Shown here in pieces: positions 14,198-21,962 of a stretch of DNA of 23,706 nucleotides. The position numbers were made by a program, and so were the translations under genes. Positions within the stretch are counted from its first letter, which is position 1; every line of letters begins with the position of its first letter. The stretch spans positions 1-23,706 of the forward strand of contig DATBIO010000275.1 of the NCBI GenBank assembly GCA_036556965.1, read 5' to 3'. Origin of the DNA: DATBIO01 sp036556965 (lineage in GTDB: Bacteria; Acidobacteriota; Vicinamibacteria; Fen-336). Below the pieces are notes generated by a model. The model made no database searches and was not told the origin of the DNA. It saw only the letters and a list, made by a program, of their open reading frames with translations.

Positions 14198-15363
14198 CAG
14201 GCCGGCGCCATGTTGTCCACGTACTTGAAGCCGGTGCCGGTGTTGAAGATGACCACGGTGTCGTCGGCGCTGACGTGGCCGGAGGCCTTCAGCTTGCGCA
14301 GGGCGGCCACGCAGGCGCCGCCCTCGGGGGCCATGAACATGCCCTCCGCCGCGGAGGCGTCCTTCACGCCCTGGATGATCTCCTCGTCGGAGACGGCCAC
14401 CGCGGCCCCGTGGCTGTCGCGCAGGGCGCGCAGGATGAGGAAGTCGCCCAGGGCGCTGGGCACGCGGATGCCGTGGGCCAGGGTATGCGCGCCTTCCCAG
14501 GGCGCGGCCTGCTCCTGCCCCTCCGCGAAGGCCTTCACGATGGGGGCGCAGCCCTCGGCCTGCACCGCGTACATGCGGACGCGCACGGGGCCGATGAAGC
14601 CCATGGCCTCCAGCTCGCGGAAGGCCTTCCACATCCCGATGAGGCCGGTGCCGCCGCCGGTGGGGTAGACGATGGCGTCGGGGAGCTTCCAGCCGAACTG
14701 CTCGGCCAGCTCGTAGCCCATCGTCTTCTTGCCCTCCACGCGGTACGGCTCCTTGAGGGTGGCGCACTCGTACCAGCCCGCCTCCCGGGCGCGGGCCGCG
14801 CACACCTTTCCCGCGTCCGTGATCAGCCCGTCCACCCTCTCGACCTCGGCCCCGTAGGCCTCGGCCTCCATGGAGAAGACGCGGGCCACGTCCCGCGGCA
14901 CGAACACGTGGGACTTGAGGCCGGCGCGCGCGGCGTAGGCGGCCAGCGCGCTGCCCGCGTTGCCCGCGGAGGGCACGCAGACGTCGGTCACCCCCAGCGA
15001 CTTGGCCATGGACACGGCCATGCTCAGCCCGCGGGCCTTGAAGGAGCCGGTGGGGTTGCCGGCCTCGTCCTTCACGGAGAGGCGGGGCAGCCCGAGCTGG
15101 GAGCCCAGGCGGCGCGCGCTCACCAGGGGGGTGTAGCCCTCGCCGAGGGAGATGCGGAAGTCGGGGTTGTCCACGGGGAGCACGTCGTCGTAGCGCCACA
15201 TGTTCGGCTCGCGCAGGGCGAGGTGGCCGGGGCGCATGTTCTTGGCCGCGCGCTCGAGGTCGTAGCGCGCGAAGAGGGGGCCGCCGCAGTCGCAGAGGTT
15301 GAGGAGGGTCCCCGGCGCGTGGCGCTTCGAGCAGCGCGTGCACTCCAGGTGGGTGAGGGCCAC
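14194..15363 (-). CDS. thrC: Threonine synthase
   Basis: 389 residues. It converts O-phosphohomoserine to threonine with PLP. An N-terminal Cys4 zinc-ribbon-like segment (CTRC…CDCGG) precedes the catalytic domain; GNPTGSFKARGLSMA contains the PLP Lys, SAGNAGSALAAYAARAG binds the cofactor phosphate region, and PTGGGTGLIGMWKAF is the Gly-rich phosphate loop. The zinc-ribbon type is common in bacteria and archaea outside the E. coli group. GTG 15363 is set by the -10 box TATAAT only 6 bp upstream, giving a leaderless mRNA. It heads thrC-alaX-asparaginase. No hom or thrB is in the window. Confidence 0.95.
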   Translation of the reverse strand: MALTHLECTRCSKRHAPGTLLNLCDCGGPLFARYDLERAAKNMRPGHLALREPNMWRYDDVLPVDNPDFRISLGEGYTPLVSARRLGSQLGLPRLSVKDEAGNPTGSFKARGLSMAVSMAKSLGVTDVCVPSAGNAGSALAAYAARAGLKSHVFVPRDVARVFSMEAEAYGAEVERVDGLITDAGKVCAARAREAGWYECATLKEPYRVEGKKTMGYELAEQFGWKLPDAIVYPTGGGTGLIGMWKAFRELEAMGFIGPVRVRMYAVQAEGCAPIVKAFAEGQEQAAPWEGAHTLAHGIRVPSALGDFLILRALRDSHGAAVAVSDEEIIQGVKDASAAEGMFMAPEGGACVAALRKLKASGHVSADDTVVIFNTGTGFKYVDNMAPAW

Positions 15364-15369
15364 GGCCGG

Positions 15370-15375
15370 ATTATA
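15370..15375 (-). promoter_or_regulatory. -10 element of thrC (leaderless)
   Basis: A perfect TATAAT on the minus strand (15375-15370), followed by CCGGCC and then the thrC GTG. With a start about 7 nt after the -10, the mRNA begins at the start codon itself. No -35 box was found. Confidence 0.65.
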
Positions 15376-15425
15376 TGCGTCGGCCCGGGGGACCCAGGCC
15401 CGCCGGCGGCACGAGGCGGCTGGTG

Positions 15426-15431
15426 CATAAT
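15426..15431 (+). promoter_or_regulatory. -10 element of the lipoprotein gene
   Basis: CATAAT, one base from consensus, ends 27 bp before ATG 15459. The predicted start near 15438 leaves a leader of about 20 nt holding the Shine-Dalgarno GGAAAGGAG (15445-15453). Confidence 0.5.
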
Positions 15432-15458
15432 CCGGCCACTCTCCGGAAAGGAGCCGTC

Positions 15459-15998
15459 ATGCGCATCTCGAGAGGCCCCGGCCTGGCCTGCCTGGCCCTC
15501 CTCACCGCCTGCGGCGGAGGCAGCGACGCGGAGACCGCGGCCCGGGACAGGGCCCGCGCGAAGGAGGAGTGGAAGATCTCGGTGGACGAGGGCGGCACCG
15601 CGGCCGAGCTGGCCCTCGAGCAGATGGACATCTACCTCACCGAGAACGACTCGTACCCGGAGATCTGGGAGATGGCGGGGGAGGGCGTGGTGCTGGTGGG
15701 CCAGCTCCCCAAGGACGCGCGCGTGGACTACGAGGAGGCGTTCGAGAAGCTGGTGGGGCGCACCATCGTCGTCGAGGCCCAGGGCGGCGACCCGCGCCAG
15801 CCCAAGTCGTCCGCCATCACCCTGGGCGGGGTGAGCGTCCCCGTCTCCGGCGGCTTCCTGGTGGTGGAGAAGGTCACCGGCAAGTGGGGAGGCTCGGAAG
15901 GGGACCGCACCCTGCACGGCACCGTCGAGCTGCAGCTGGCGGGCGGCACGCGCACCGCGCGCGGGAAGTTCGCGGTGCACGCCGTCACCTGGGGCTGA
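15459..15998 (+). CDS. Small lipoprotein of unknown function
   Basis: 179 residues. A short signal peptide (MRISRGPGLACLALLTAC) ends in the lipobox LTAC with Cys 18 as lipidation site; GGGSD follows, so no inner-membrane retention is obvious. The mature part has a charged helical lead (about 24-55) and then a beta-rich domain with an OB-like look (GRTIVVEAQGG, ITLGGVSVPVSGGFLVVEKV, LHGTVELQLAGG). I do not recognise a family. A strong Shine-Dalgarno (AAAGGAG, 5 nt before the ATG) and a clear -10 suggest good expression. It is a single gene, divergent from thrC and convergent with frr. Confidence 0.85.
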   Translation: MRISRGPGLACLALLTACGGGSDAETAARDRARAKEEWKISVDEGGTAAELALEQMDIYLTENDSYPEIWEMAGEGVVLVGQLPKDARVDYEEAFEKLVGRTIVVEAQGGDPRQPKSSAITLGGVSVPVSGGFLVVEKVTGKWGGSEGDRTLHGTVELQLAGGTRTARGKFAVHAVTWG

Positions 15999-15999
15999 G

Positions 16000-16020
16000 G
16001 GCGGCGCCCAGGGCGCCGCC
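16000..16020. terminator. Bidirectional-type hairpin between the lipoprotein gene and frr
   Basis: GGCGGCGCC (16000-16008) pairs with GGCGCCGCC (16012-16020): a 9-bp all-GC stem with a 3-nt loop, between two convergent stop codons. There is no T tract, but position and stability suit termination from both sides. Confidence 0.5.
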
Positions 16021-16029
16021 GGCCGCGCC

Positions 16030-16593
16030 CTAGACCTGGAGGATCTCGGCTTCCTTCTTCTTGAGGAGCTCGTCGATCAGCGCGATGTGCTGGTCGGTGA
16101 GCTTCTGCACCTCGGCCAGGGCCTGCTTCTCCTCGTCCTCGCTGACGTCGTGGTCCTTGAGCAGCCTCTTCAGGTGGTCGTTGGCGTCGCGGCGCACGTT
16201 GCGGATGGCCACCCGCCCCTCCTCGGCCTGCTTGTGGGCGTGCTTGACCAGGGCCTTGCGCCGCTCCTCGGTGAGGGCGGGGATGGGGATGCGGATGATC
16301 TTGCCGTCGTTCTGCGGGTTGAGGTCGAGGTCCGAGGTGCGGATGGCCTTCTCGATGACCTGCAGCAGGGCGGGCTCCCACGGCTGCACGGTGATGAGGG
16401 TGGGCTCGGGCGTGGAGAGGTTGCCCACCTGGTTCAGGGGCGTGGGGTTTCCGTAGTAGTCCACGCGGATGCCGTCGAGCATGGAGAGGGAGGCGCGCCC
16501 GCTGCGCAGGCCGGCCAGGTCCTTGCGCACCGTCTCCACGGAGTGGTCCATGCGCGACTTGGCGTCGCTGGTGAGCTGCTTGATCGTGCTCAT
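16030..16593 (-). CDS. frr: Ribosome recycling factor
   Basis: 187 residues, standard length. With EF-G it splits the post-termination ribosome. LRSGRASLSMLDGIRVDYYG, TPLNQVGNLSTPEP and NPQNDGKIIRIPIPALTEERR are the signature stretches; the C-terminal helix ends KKKEAEILQV. ATG 16593 overlaps the pyrH TGA (ATGA), and AAGGAG inside the end of pyrH is its ribosome site. It is the last gene of the translation operon. Confidence 0.98.
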   Translation of the reverse strand: MSTIKQLTSDAKSRMDHSVETVRKDLAGLRSGRASLSMLDGIRVDYYGNPTPLNQVGNLSTPEPTLITVQPWEPALLQVIEKAIRTSDLDLNPQNDGKIIRIPIPALTEERRKALVKHAHKQAEEGRVAIRNVRRDANDHLKRLLKDHDVSEDEEKQALAEVQKLTDQHIALIDELLKKKEAEILQV

Positions 16594-17321
16594 GCCGGCT
16601 CCTTCACCATGGTCCCCACCGGCTCGCCGGTCAGGATCCGCCGCAGGTTCCCCTTCTGCCGCAGGTTGTACACGATGATGGGGAGCTTGTTGTCCATGCA
16701 GAGCGAGATGGCCGTGGTGTCCATGACCTTCAGGCCCTTCTGCAGCACCTCGAAGTAGGTCAGGTGCTGGAACTTCCGCGCCTTGGGGTTCTTCAGGGGG
16801 TCGCTGTCGTAGATGCCGTCCACCTTGGTGCCCTTGAGGATGATCTCGGCCTTGACCTCCATGGCCCGCAGGGCGGCCGCGGTGTCGGTGGAGAAGTAGG
16901 GGTTGCCGGTGCCGCCGGCGAAGATCACCACGCGGCCCTTCTCCATGTGGCGCATGGCCCGGCGCCGGATGAAGGGCTCCGCCACCTCCCGCATCTCGAT
17001 GGCGGACATCACGCGCGTGAAGACGCCGGCGCGCTCGAGGGCGTCCTGCAGGGCCACCGCGTTGATGACGGTGGCCAGCATGCCCATGTAGTCGGCGGAC
17101 ACGCGGTCCATGCCGTGGGCGGTCTCGGAGACGCCGCGGAAGATGTTCCCTCCGCCCACCACCGCCGCCACCTCCGCGCCCAGGGTGTGGATCTGGCGGA
17201 TCTCCTCCGCCAGGTAGTCGGTGAAGGAGCGGTCGATGCCGAAGGACTTCTCGCCCAGGAGGGCCTCCCCGGACAGCTTCAGCAGGACGCGCCGGAAGAC
17301 CGTCCTCTTCTTGGCGGCCAT
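16590..17321 (-). CDS. pyrH: UMP kinase
   Basis: 243 residues. It phosphorylates UMP to UDP with ATP; it belongs to the amino acid kinase fold, unlike eukaryotic UMP kinases. VLLKLSGEALLG, VVGGGNIFRG, the MGMLATVINAVALQDAL helix, FAGGTGNPYFSTDTAA and KVDGIYDSDP are all family motifs. ATG 17321 has AAGGAGCC directly upstream. It is placed between tsf and frr, the common bacterial order. Confidence 0.98.
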   Translation of the reverse strand: MAAKKRTVFRRVLLKLSGEALLGEKSFGIDRSFTDYLAEEIRQIHTLGAEVAAVVGGGNIFRGVSETAHGMDRVSADYMGMLATVINAVALQDALERAGVFTRVMSAIEMREVAEPFIRRRAMRHMEKGRVVIFAGGTGNPYFSTDTAAALRAMEVKAEIILKGTKVDGIYDSDPLKNPKARKFQHLTYFEVLQKGLKVMDTTAISLCMDNKLPIIVYNLRQKGNLRRILTGEPVGTMVKEPA

Positions 17322-17339
17322 GGCTCCTTGGTGCCCTCC

Positions 17340-17356
17340 GCGGCCCCGGGGGCCGC
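17340..17356 (-). other. Hairpin between tsf and pyrH
   Basis: GCGGCCC and GGGCCGC form a 7-bp stem with a 3-nt loop in the 49-bp gap. It could protect or process the mRNA or partly reduce transcription into pyrH; no T tract follows. Confidence 0.35.
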
Positions 17357-17370
17357 TCTTGCCGGGAATG

Positions 17371-18012
<642 letters not shown>

Positions 18013-18099
18013 TGCGTTCCTCTTATGTGCCGTGGGGCCGTCGCCGGCGGGCGGCGCGGCGCGCGCCGGCACCGGACGTCCGGAGACGGGCGGCGGTCG

Positions 18100-18954
18100 T
18101 CAGGCGGTGGGGACGGGGGCCGAGAGCGGCCGCGTGCGCGGCCGGCGCTTGGGCTCGCCCTCTTCGCCGCCCGGCGCGCGCTCGCCCGCCGCGGCCACCT
18201 CGGCCGCGCGCGACTCGCGCAGGCCCCGGCCGGCGATGACGGCGTCCGCCACGTTGGCGGCGAAGAGCCGGATCGCGCGCAGCGCGTCGTCGTTGCCGGG
18301 GATCACGTGGTCGACCTCGTCCGGATCGCAGTTGGTGTCCACCACGCCGATGACGGGGATCTTCAGCTTCCGCGCCTCCGCCACCGCGATGGCCTCCTTG
18401 CGCGTGTCGATCACGAAGACGGCGTCGGGCACGTTCTTCATGCCCTTGATGCCCTTCAGGTTGCGCTCGAGCTTGACCCGCTCCTTGTCCAGGTGGGCCA
18501 GCTCCTTCTTGGTCAGCCGCTCCTGCTTGCCGTCGGCGGAGACCATCTCCAGCTCCTTCCAGCGGTCCAGGCTCTTGCGCACGGTCACGAAGTTGGTGAG
18601 GAGCCCGCCCAGCCAGCGCTCGTTGACGTACGGCATGCCGCAGCGCTGCGCCTCCTCCGCCACCGCCTCCTGGGCCTGGCGCTTGGTGCCTACGAAGAGG
18701 ATGGTGCGGCCCTGCGCTCCCATCTCCTGCACGTGCTGCAGCGCGTCCTGGAGCAGGCGGTGCGTCTTCTGCAGGTCGATGATGTAGATCCCGCCGCGCT
18801 CGCCGAAGATCTACTCCTTCATCTTCGGGTTCCAGCGCTTGGTCTGGTGTCCGAAGTGGACACCGGCCTCCAGCAGGTCCTTGAGGCTGACCGCTCCGCC
18901 CTGGGGGGCGGCGGCGGCCGGCGGCGTCTCCGGCATGGTGATGTCACTCGACAA
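18100..18954 (-). CDS. rpsB: 30S ribosomal protein S2, with an in-frame amber codon
   Basis: 284 codons including one internal stop. S2 lies between head and body of the 30S subunit. LKDLLEAGVHFGHQTKRWNPKMKE, then TAG (18813-18811, codon 48), then IFGERGGIYIIDLQKTHRLL: related S2 proteins have an aromatic residue (Tyr or Phe) at that place, so TAC to TAG by one base is the simplest reading. The rest (GTKRQAQEAVAEEA, NERWLGGLLTNF, GVVDTNCDPDEVDHVIPGNDDA) is intact, with a charged C-terminal extension. The start is TTG 18954, six nt after a perfect AGGAGG; ATG 18936 in the same frame is too far from it. A gene finder would report only 18100-18732 from a GTG. A sequencing error is most likely; a suppressed stop is possible. 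Confidence 0.9.
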
Positions 18955-18970
18955 ACGGTTCCTCCTGATC

Positions 18971-18992
18971 AGCCGCGGCTCGGGCCGCGGCT
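18971..18992 (-). promoter_or_regulatory. rpsB leader hairpin, proximal
   Basis: AGCCGCGG pairs with CCGCGGCT (8-bp stem, 6-nt loop). On the minus strand it ends 4 nt before the rpsB AGGAGG, so it could control ribosome access. It is not followed by T residues in that direction, which argues against a plain terminator. Confidence 0.45.
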
Positions 18993-18997
18993 TTCCG

Positions 18998-19018
18998 GCC
19001 TCGCTCCCCGAGCGAGGC
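18998..19018 (-). promoter_or_regulatory. rpsB leader hairpin, distal
   Basis: GCCTCGCT pairs with AGCGAGGC (8-bp stem, loop of about 5 nt) 5 nt after the rpsI TAA. With the next hairpin it forms a two-stem element in the only sizeable gap of the ribosomal block; candidates are an S2 autoregulatory site or an RNA-processing site. Confidence 0.45.
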
Positions 19019-19023
19019 TCGTG

Positions 19024-19425
19024 TTAACGCTTGCTGAACTGGAAGCGACGGCGCGCCCCCTTCTGTCCGTACTTCTTGCGCTCCTTGATGCGGGCGTCGC
19101 GCGAGAGGAAGCCCGCCTTCTTGAGGCGCTTGCGCAGCTCGATGTCGTAGACGCACAGCGCGCGCGAGATGCCGTGGCGCAGCGCGCCCGCCTGGGCGGC
19201 GGGACCGCCCCCGTGCAGCAGGGCGAGCACGTCGAACTTCTCCAGCGTCTCCGTCACCGCGAAGGCCTGCTTGACCAGCATCTTCAGGGCCTCGTGGCCG
19301 CCGAAGTACTCGTCCATGCTGCGGTGGTTGAGCGTGAACTCCCCGTTGCCGGGCCGGAGGCGGACACGGGCCACGGACGTCTTCCTCTTGCCGGTGGCGT
19401 AGAACTCGGTGCTGGCTGCGCTCAA
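19024..19425 (-). CDS. rpsI: 30S ribosomal protein S9
   Basis: 133 residues. S9 contacts P-site tRNA through its basic C-terminal tail. FYATGKRKTSVARVRL, the GGGPAAQAGALRHGISRAL segment and the ending KKYGQKGARRRFQFSKR (last residues S-K-R) are all diagnostic. The start is TTG 19425, whose TTGA overlaps the rplM stop; AGGAGG 5 nt upstream, inside the end of rplM, confirms it. Confidence 0.98.
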   Translation of the reverse strand: MSAASTEFYATGKRKTSVARVRLRPGNGEFTLNHRSMDEYFGGHEALKMLVKQAFAVTETLEKFDVLALLHGGGPAAQAGALRHGISRALCVYDIELRKRLKKAGFLSRDARIKERKKYGQKGARRRFQFSKR

Positions 19426-19862
19426 CGGGCCCTCCTCACGGCCATGGCCTGCGGTCTCTGTGCCTGGTGGGGGTGGTCGCCGCCCGCGTAGACCTTGAGC
19501 TTGCCGAACATGGCCCGGCCCAGCTTGGTCTTGGGCAGCATGCCCCACACCGCCAGCTCCACCACCCGCGACGGGTGCTTCTTCAGCGAGTCCTCGGCGG
19601 TGCGCGTCTTGAGCCCGCCCATGTAGCCGGTGTGGTGCCGGTAGAGCTTGGTCTCCGTCTTCCGCCCGGTGAGGTGCACCTGGGCCGCGTTGACGATGAT
19701 GACGTGGTCGCCCGTGTCCAGGAAGGGCGTGTAGGTCGGCTTGCGCTTCCCGGAGAGGATCTCGGCGGCGGTGCTGGCCAGCTTGCCCAGCACCTGGCCC
19801 TTGGCGTCGATCACGAACCACTTGCGCGCCAGGTCACCCTTCTTTGGAATGTAGGTCGGCAT
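19422..19862 (-). CDS. rplM: 50S ribosomal protein L13
   Basis: 146 residues, standard. RKWFVIDAKGQVLGKLAS, YTPFLDTGDHVIIVNA, TGYMGGLK, and VWGMLPKTKLGRAMFGKLKVY with GGDHPHQAQRP near the C-terminus are family motifs. ATG 19862 follows GGGAGCCG. It heads rplM-rpsI-rpsB-tsf-pyrH-frr; a promoter with a palindromic spacer and a leader hairpin precede it. Confidence 0.98.
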   Translation of the reverse strand: MPTYIPKKGDLARKWFVIDAKGQVLGKLASTAAEILSGKRKPTYTPFLDTGDHVIIVNAAQVHLTGRKTETKLYRHHTGYMGGLKTRTAEDSLKKHPSRVVELAVWGMLPKTKLGRAMFGKLKVYAGGDHPHQAQRPQAMAVRRAR

Positions 19863-19882
19863 CGGCTCCCGCTCAGGTCTCG

Positions 19883-19903
19883 CGCGCCCGTGGATCGGGC
19901 GCG
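19883..19903 (-). promoter_or_regulatory. rplM leader hairpin
   Basis: CGCGCCCG pairs with CGGGCGCG (8 bp, 5-nt loop) in the short leader between the predicted start (about 19916) and the ribosome site. Ribosomal operons are often controlled by leader structures bound by one of their own proteins; L13 or S9 would be candidates here. Confidence 0.45.
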
Positions 19904-19922
19904 GCGACGTTGCAAACGCCCA

Positions 19923-19952
19923 AGTTTATGGGAAAGAGCCCTTTCCCGTCAA
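19923..19952 (-). promoter_or_regulatory. Promoter of the rplM operon, with a palindrome in the spacer
   Basis: On the minus strand TTGACG (19952-19947) and TAAACT (19928-19923) are 18 bp apart. The spacer is filled by an inverted repeat, GGGAAAG (19930-19936) and CTTTCCC (19941-19947), arms of 7 bp with a 4-bp centre. A protein bound there would block RNA polymerase. Confidence 0.6.
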
Positions 19953-19968
19953 GGATGAGCCCCGTCCC

Positions 19969-21900
19969 TCACGAGGCGCCGAGGCGCCGCAGGGCCTCCT
20001 GGGCGGCGCGGCGCACGGCGCCCCGGGGGTCCTGGGCGGCCCGCCGCAGGGCGGGGAGGGCCGGCCGCGCGTACGGACCGAAGGCGCCCAGGGAGCGCGC
20101 GGCCTGCACGCGCACGGCCTTGTTGCGGTCCTCCAGGGCGGCGGCCAGGCGGGGCACCGCGTCGGTGGCGCGCAGCGCCGGGCGGCCCAGGGCGCGCGCG
20201 GCCGCCGTGCGCACGTCGGCGCTCGCGTCGCCCAGCGCCGCGATCAGCCCGGGCACCGCGCTCCGGTCCTCCAGCCCCGGGGCGCACAGGGCATCGGCGG
20301 CGGCCACGCGCACGTCGGCGTGCGGGTCACCGAGCACGGCGACCAGGGCCGGCAGCGCGGGACGGGCGGACGGGCCCAGGCGGCCGAGGGCGCGCACGGC
20401 GGCCGTCCGCACGGTGGCCTCGGGGTCGCGCAGCGCGGCGGCCAGGGCCGAGACCGCGGCCTCGCCTCCGCCGAGCGTGCCCAGGGCGGTGGCCGCCGCC
20501 GCGCGCGGCCCGGCCTCGGCGGCGCGCAGGCCGTCCAGCAGGGCCGGCGCCGCATCGGTCGCGCCGATCCGGGCCAGCGCGTCGGCCGCGCCGGAGGGCC
20601 CGTAGGCGCCCTCCTCGCGCAGGGCGGCCACCAGGGCGGGGGCGCTGCCGCGGGCGGCGGGACCGAGGGCGCCCAGGCGCCAGGCGGCGAAGCTGCGCAC
20701 GTAGGCGTCGGGCACGCGCAGGGCGCGCTCCAGGGCGGGGAGGGCCGTGGCGTCGAGCTCGGACTTGGCCAGGCCGCGCGCGGCTTCCCAGCGCACGGCC
20801 TGGTGGGGATCGTGGAGCGCCTCGAACAGGGCGGCGGACGGGGCGGACGAGGCGCGCGCGAGCGCCCGCGCGGCCGCGGCCCGCGCGTCGGGGCTGGGGT
20901 CGCCGCGCAGGGTTGCCTGCAGGGCGGCGGGGTCCCCGGCTCCTCCGGCGGCCGCGGGAGCGGGCGGGCCCTCCACCATCCCGTGCTCGAGCACCGCCTC
21001 CGCCACCCGCCGCGCGCCCTCCGGGCTGAAGTGGTCGTAGTCCACGAAGGCGCGCTCGCCCAGCGGGGCCAGCGACGGCAACAGGTCGAGGCAGGGCAGG
21101 CCCTCGCGCGCGCAGAAGGCTCCGATCGTCCGCTGCGCGGTGGGAGCGGGGGCGCCCGCGGCCACCTGGAAGCGGAAGGGGAAGACGAGCACGGCGAAGC
21201 GGGCGCCGTCCGCCTCCACCAGGGCGCGGAGCGCGCGCACCTCGTCGAAGAAGCGCGCGAAGCCGTCCACGACCTTGGGCGCGTCCGGGCGCGCGAAGAT
21301 CTCCTCCACGCGCTGGATCTCGCGCGCGGGGGCGTTCACGGCGAGGCGCACCACCGCCGAGCGCGCGTGCAGGGCGGCGAGCCAGGCGGGCGGACGGACG
21401 AGGTTGTTGCGCAGCTCGGGGATGTCGTTGAGGCAGACGCCGAGCACGACCTGCCGGGGACGGTAGCGGCGCAGCAGCCGCTCGTAGGCGATGCGCTCCT
21501 GGCGCGTGGACCAGCCGATCATCCCGGCGTTGAAGACCTCGACCGGCCGGCCGGCCCCGTCGAGCAGCGACTGGACCACCTGGGGGAACGCCTGCGCGGC
21601 CTCGATTCCCGCGCCCATGGTCACGCTGTCCCCGAGGAAGGCCACGCGCCAGGTCCCCTCGAGGCCCTGGGCCGGATGCCAGCGGTCGCGGAAGCCGTCG
21701 CCGTTGGCCTCCGCGGGGGGCCAGGGCAGGACCTGGGGCAGGCCGGAGGGGAACTCGCCGTCCCATTCGACCTCCCAGTCCCAGATGTAGCCGGCCACCT
21801 GGGGCGGGGGCCGCCGCCTCTCCGCGACGCGCGCGATCCCCTCCAGGGCGCCCGCCGCGCAGACGGTGACGCCGGCGGCCAGGAGCACGTTGATGCCCAT
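19969..21900 (-). CDS. SGNH/GDSL-type hydrolase fused to HEAT-like repeats
   Basis: 643 residues. A hydrophobic N-terminus (about 3-24) with no clear cleavage site suggests a membrane anchor. Residues about 80-310 form an SGNH hydrolase: FLGDSVTMGAG with nucleophile Ser 92, NAGMIGWST (block II Gly), LND with Asn 158, and DYDHFSPEG with Asp 287 and His 290. Such enzymes cleave ester bonds of lipids or remove acetyl groups from sugars. From about 325 to the end run nine or ten PBS-lyase/HEAT-like repeats of about 31 residues (pattern ALPAL-x-AL-x-D-x-x-x-x-VR-x-AA-x-AL), a scaffold for protein contacts. I know no characterised protein with this pairing; the substrate is not readable. ATG 21900 lacks a clear ribosome site. 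The gene follows the small exported protein and precedes the ribosomal operon. Confidence 0.85.
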   Translation of the reverse strand: MGINVLLAAGVTVCAAGALEGIARVAERRRPPPQVAGYIWDWEVEWDGEFPSGLPQVLPWPPAEANGDGFRDRWHPAQGLEGTWRVAFLGDSVTMGAGIEAAQAFPQVVQSLLDGAGRPVEVFNAGMIGWSTRQERIAYERLLRRYRPRQVVLGVCLNDIPELRNNLVRPPAWLAALHARSAVVRLAVNAPAREIQRVEEIFARPDAPKVVDGFARFFDEVRALRALVEADGARFAVLVFPFRFQVAAGAPAPTAQRTIGAFCAREGLPCLDLLPSLAPLGERAFVDYDHFSPEGARRVAEAVLEHGMVEGPPAPAAAGGAGDPAALQATLRGDPSPDARAAAARALARASSAPSAALFEALHDPHQAVRWEAARGLAKSELDATALPALERALRVPDAYVRSFAAWRLGALGPAARGSAPALVAALREEGAYGPSGAADALARIGATDAAPALLDGLRAAEAGPRAAAATALGTLGGGEAAVSALAAALRDPEATVRTAAVRALGRLGPSARPALPALVAVLGDPHADVRVAAADALCAPGLEDRSAVPGLIAALGDASADVRTAAARALGRPALRATDAVPRLAAALEDRNKAVRVQAARSLGAFGPYARPALPALRRAAQDPRGAVRRAAQEALRRLGAS

Positions 21901-21915
21901 GGCGCGCCGGCGGTC

Positions 21916-21937
21916 CCGGGCGCCCTCCGGCGCCCGG
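21916..21937 (-). terminator. Hairpin between the small exported-protein gene and the SGNH-HEAT gene
   Basis: CCGGGCGCC and GGCGCCCGG form a perfect 9-bp stem with a 4-nt loop, 15 nt before ATG 21900. It has no T tract, so it may lower rather than stop transcription from the upstream gene, or hinder translation of the downstream one. Confidence 0.45.
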
Positions 21938-21962
21938 TCCTCTGGGGCTGCGGCGGACAGCC

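Larger units (their letters stand above)
15364..15437. repeat. Inverted repeat spanning the divergent thrC/lipoprotein promoters
   Basis: GGCCGGATTAT (15364-15374) and ATAATCCGGCC (15427-15437) are exact 11-bp reverse complements, 52 bp apart. Each arm contains a -10 element followed by CCGGCC, one firing left and one right. Either one ancestral promoter unit was duplicated in inverted orientation, or both arms bind the same regulator. Confidence 0.6.

Noticed and set aside
18811..18813. General reassignment of TAG as a sense codon
   Set aside because: dapB, tsf, frr, panC and the GNAT gene all end at TAG exactly where their families end, so TAG works as a stop here.
18971..19018. Rho-independent terminator ending the rpsI transcript
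   Set aside because: Neither hairpin is followed by a T tract on the coding strand, and the rpsB ribosome site follows within a few bases; a leader element fits better.
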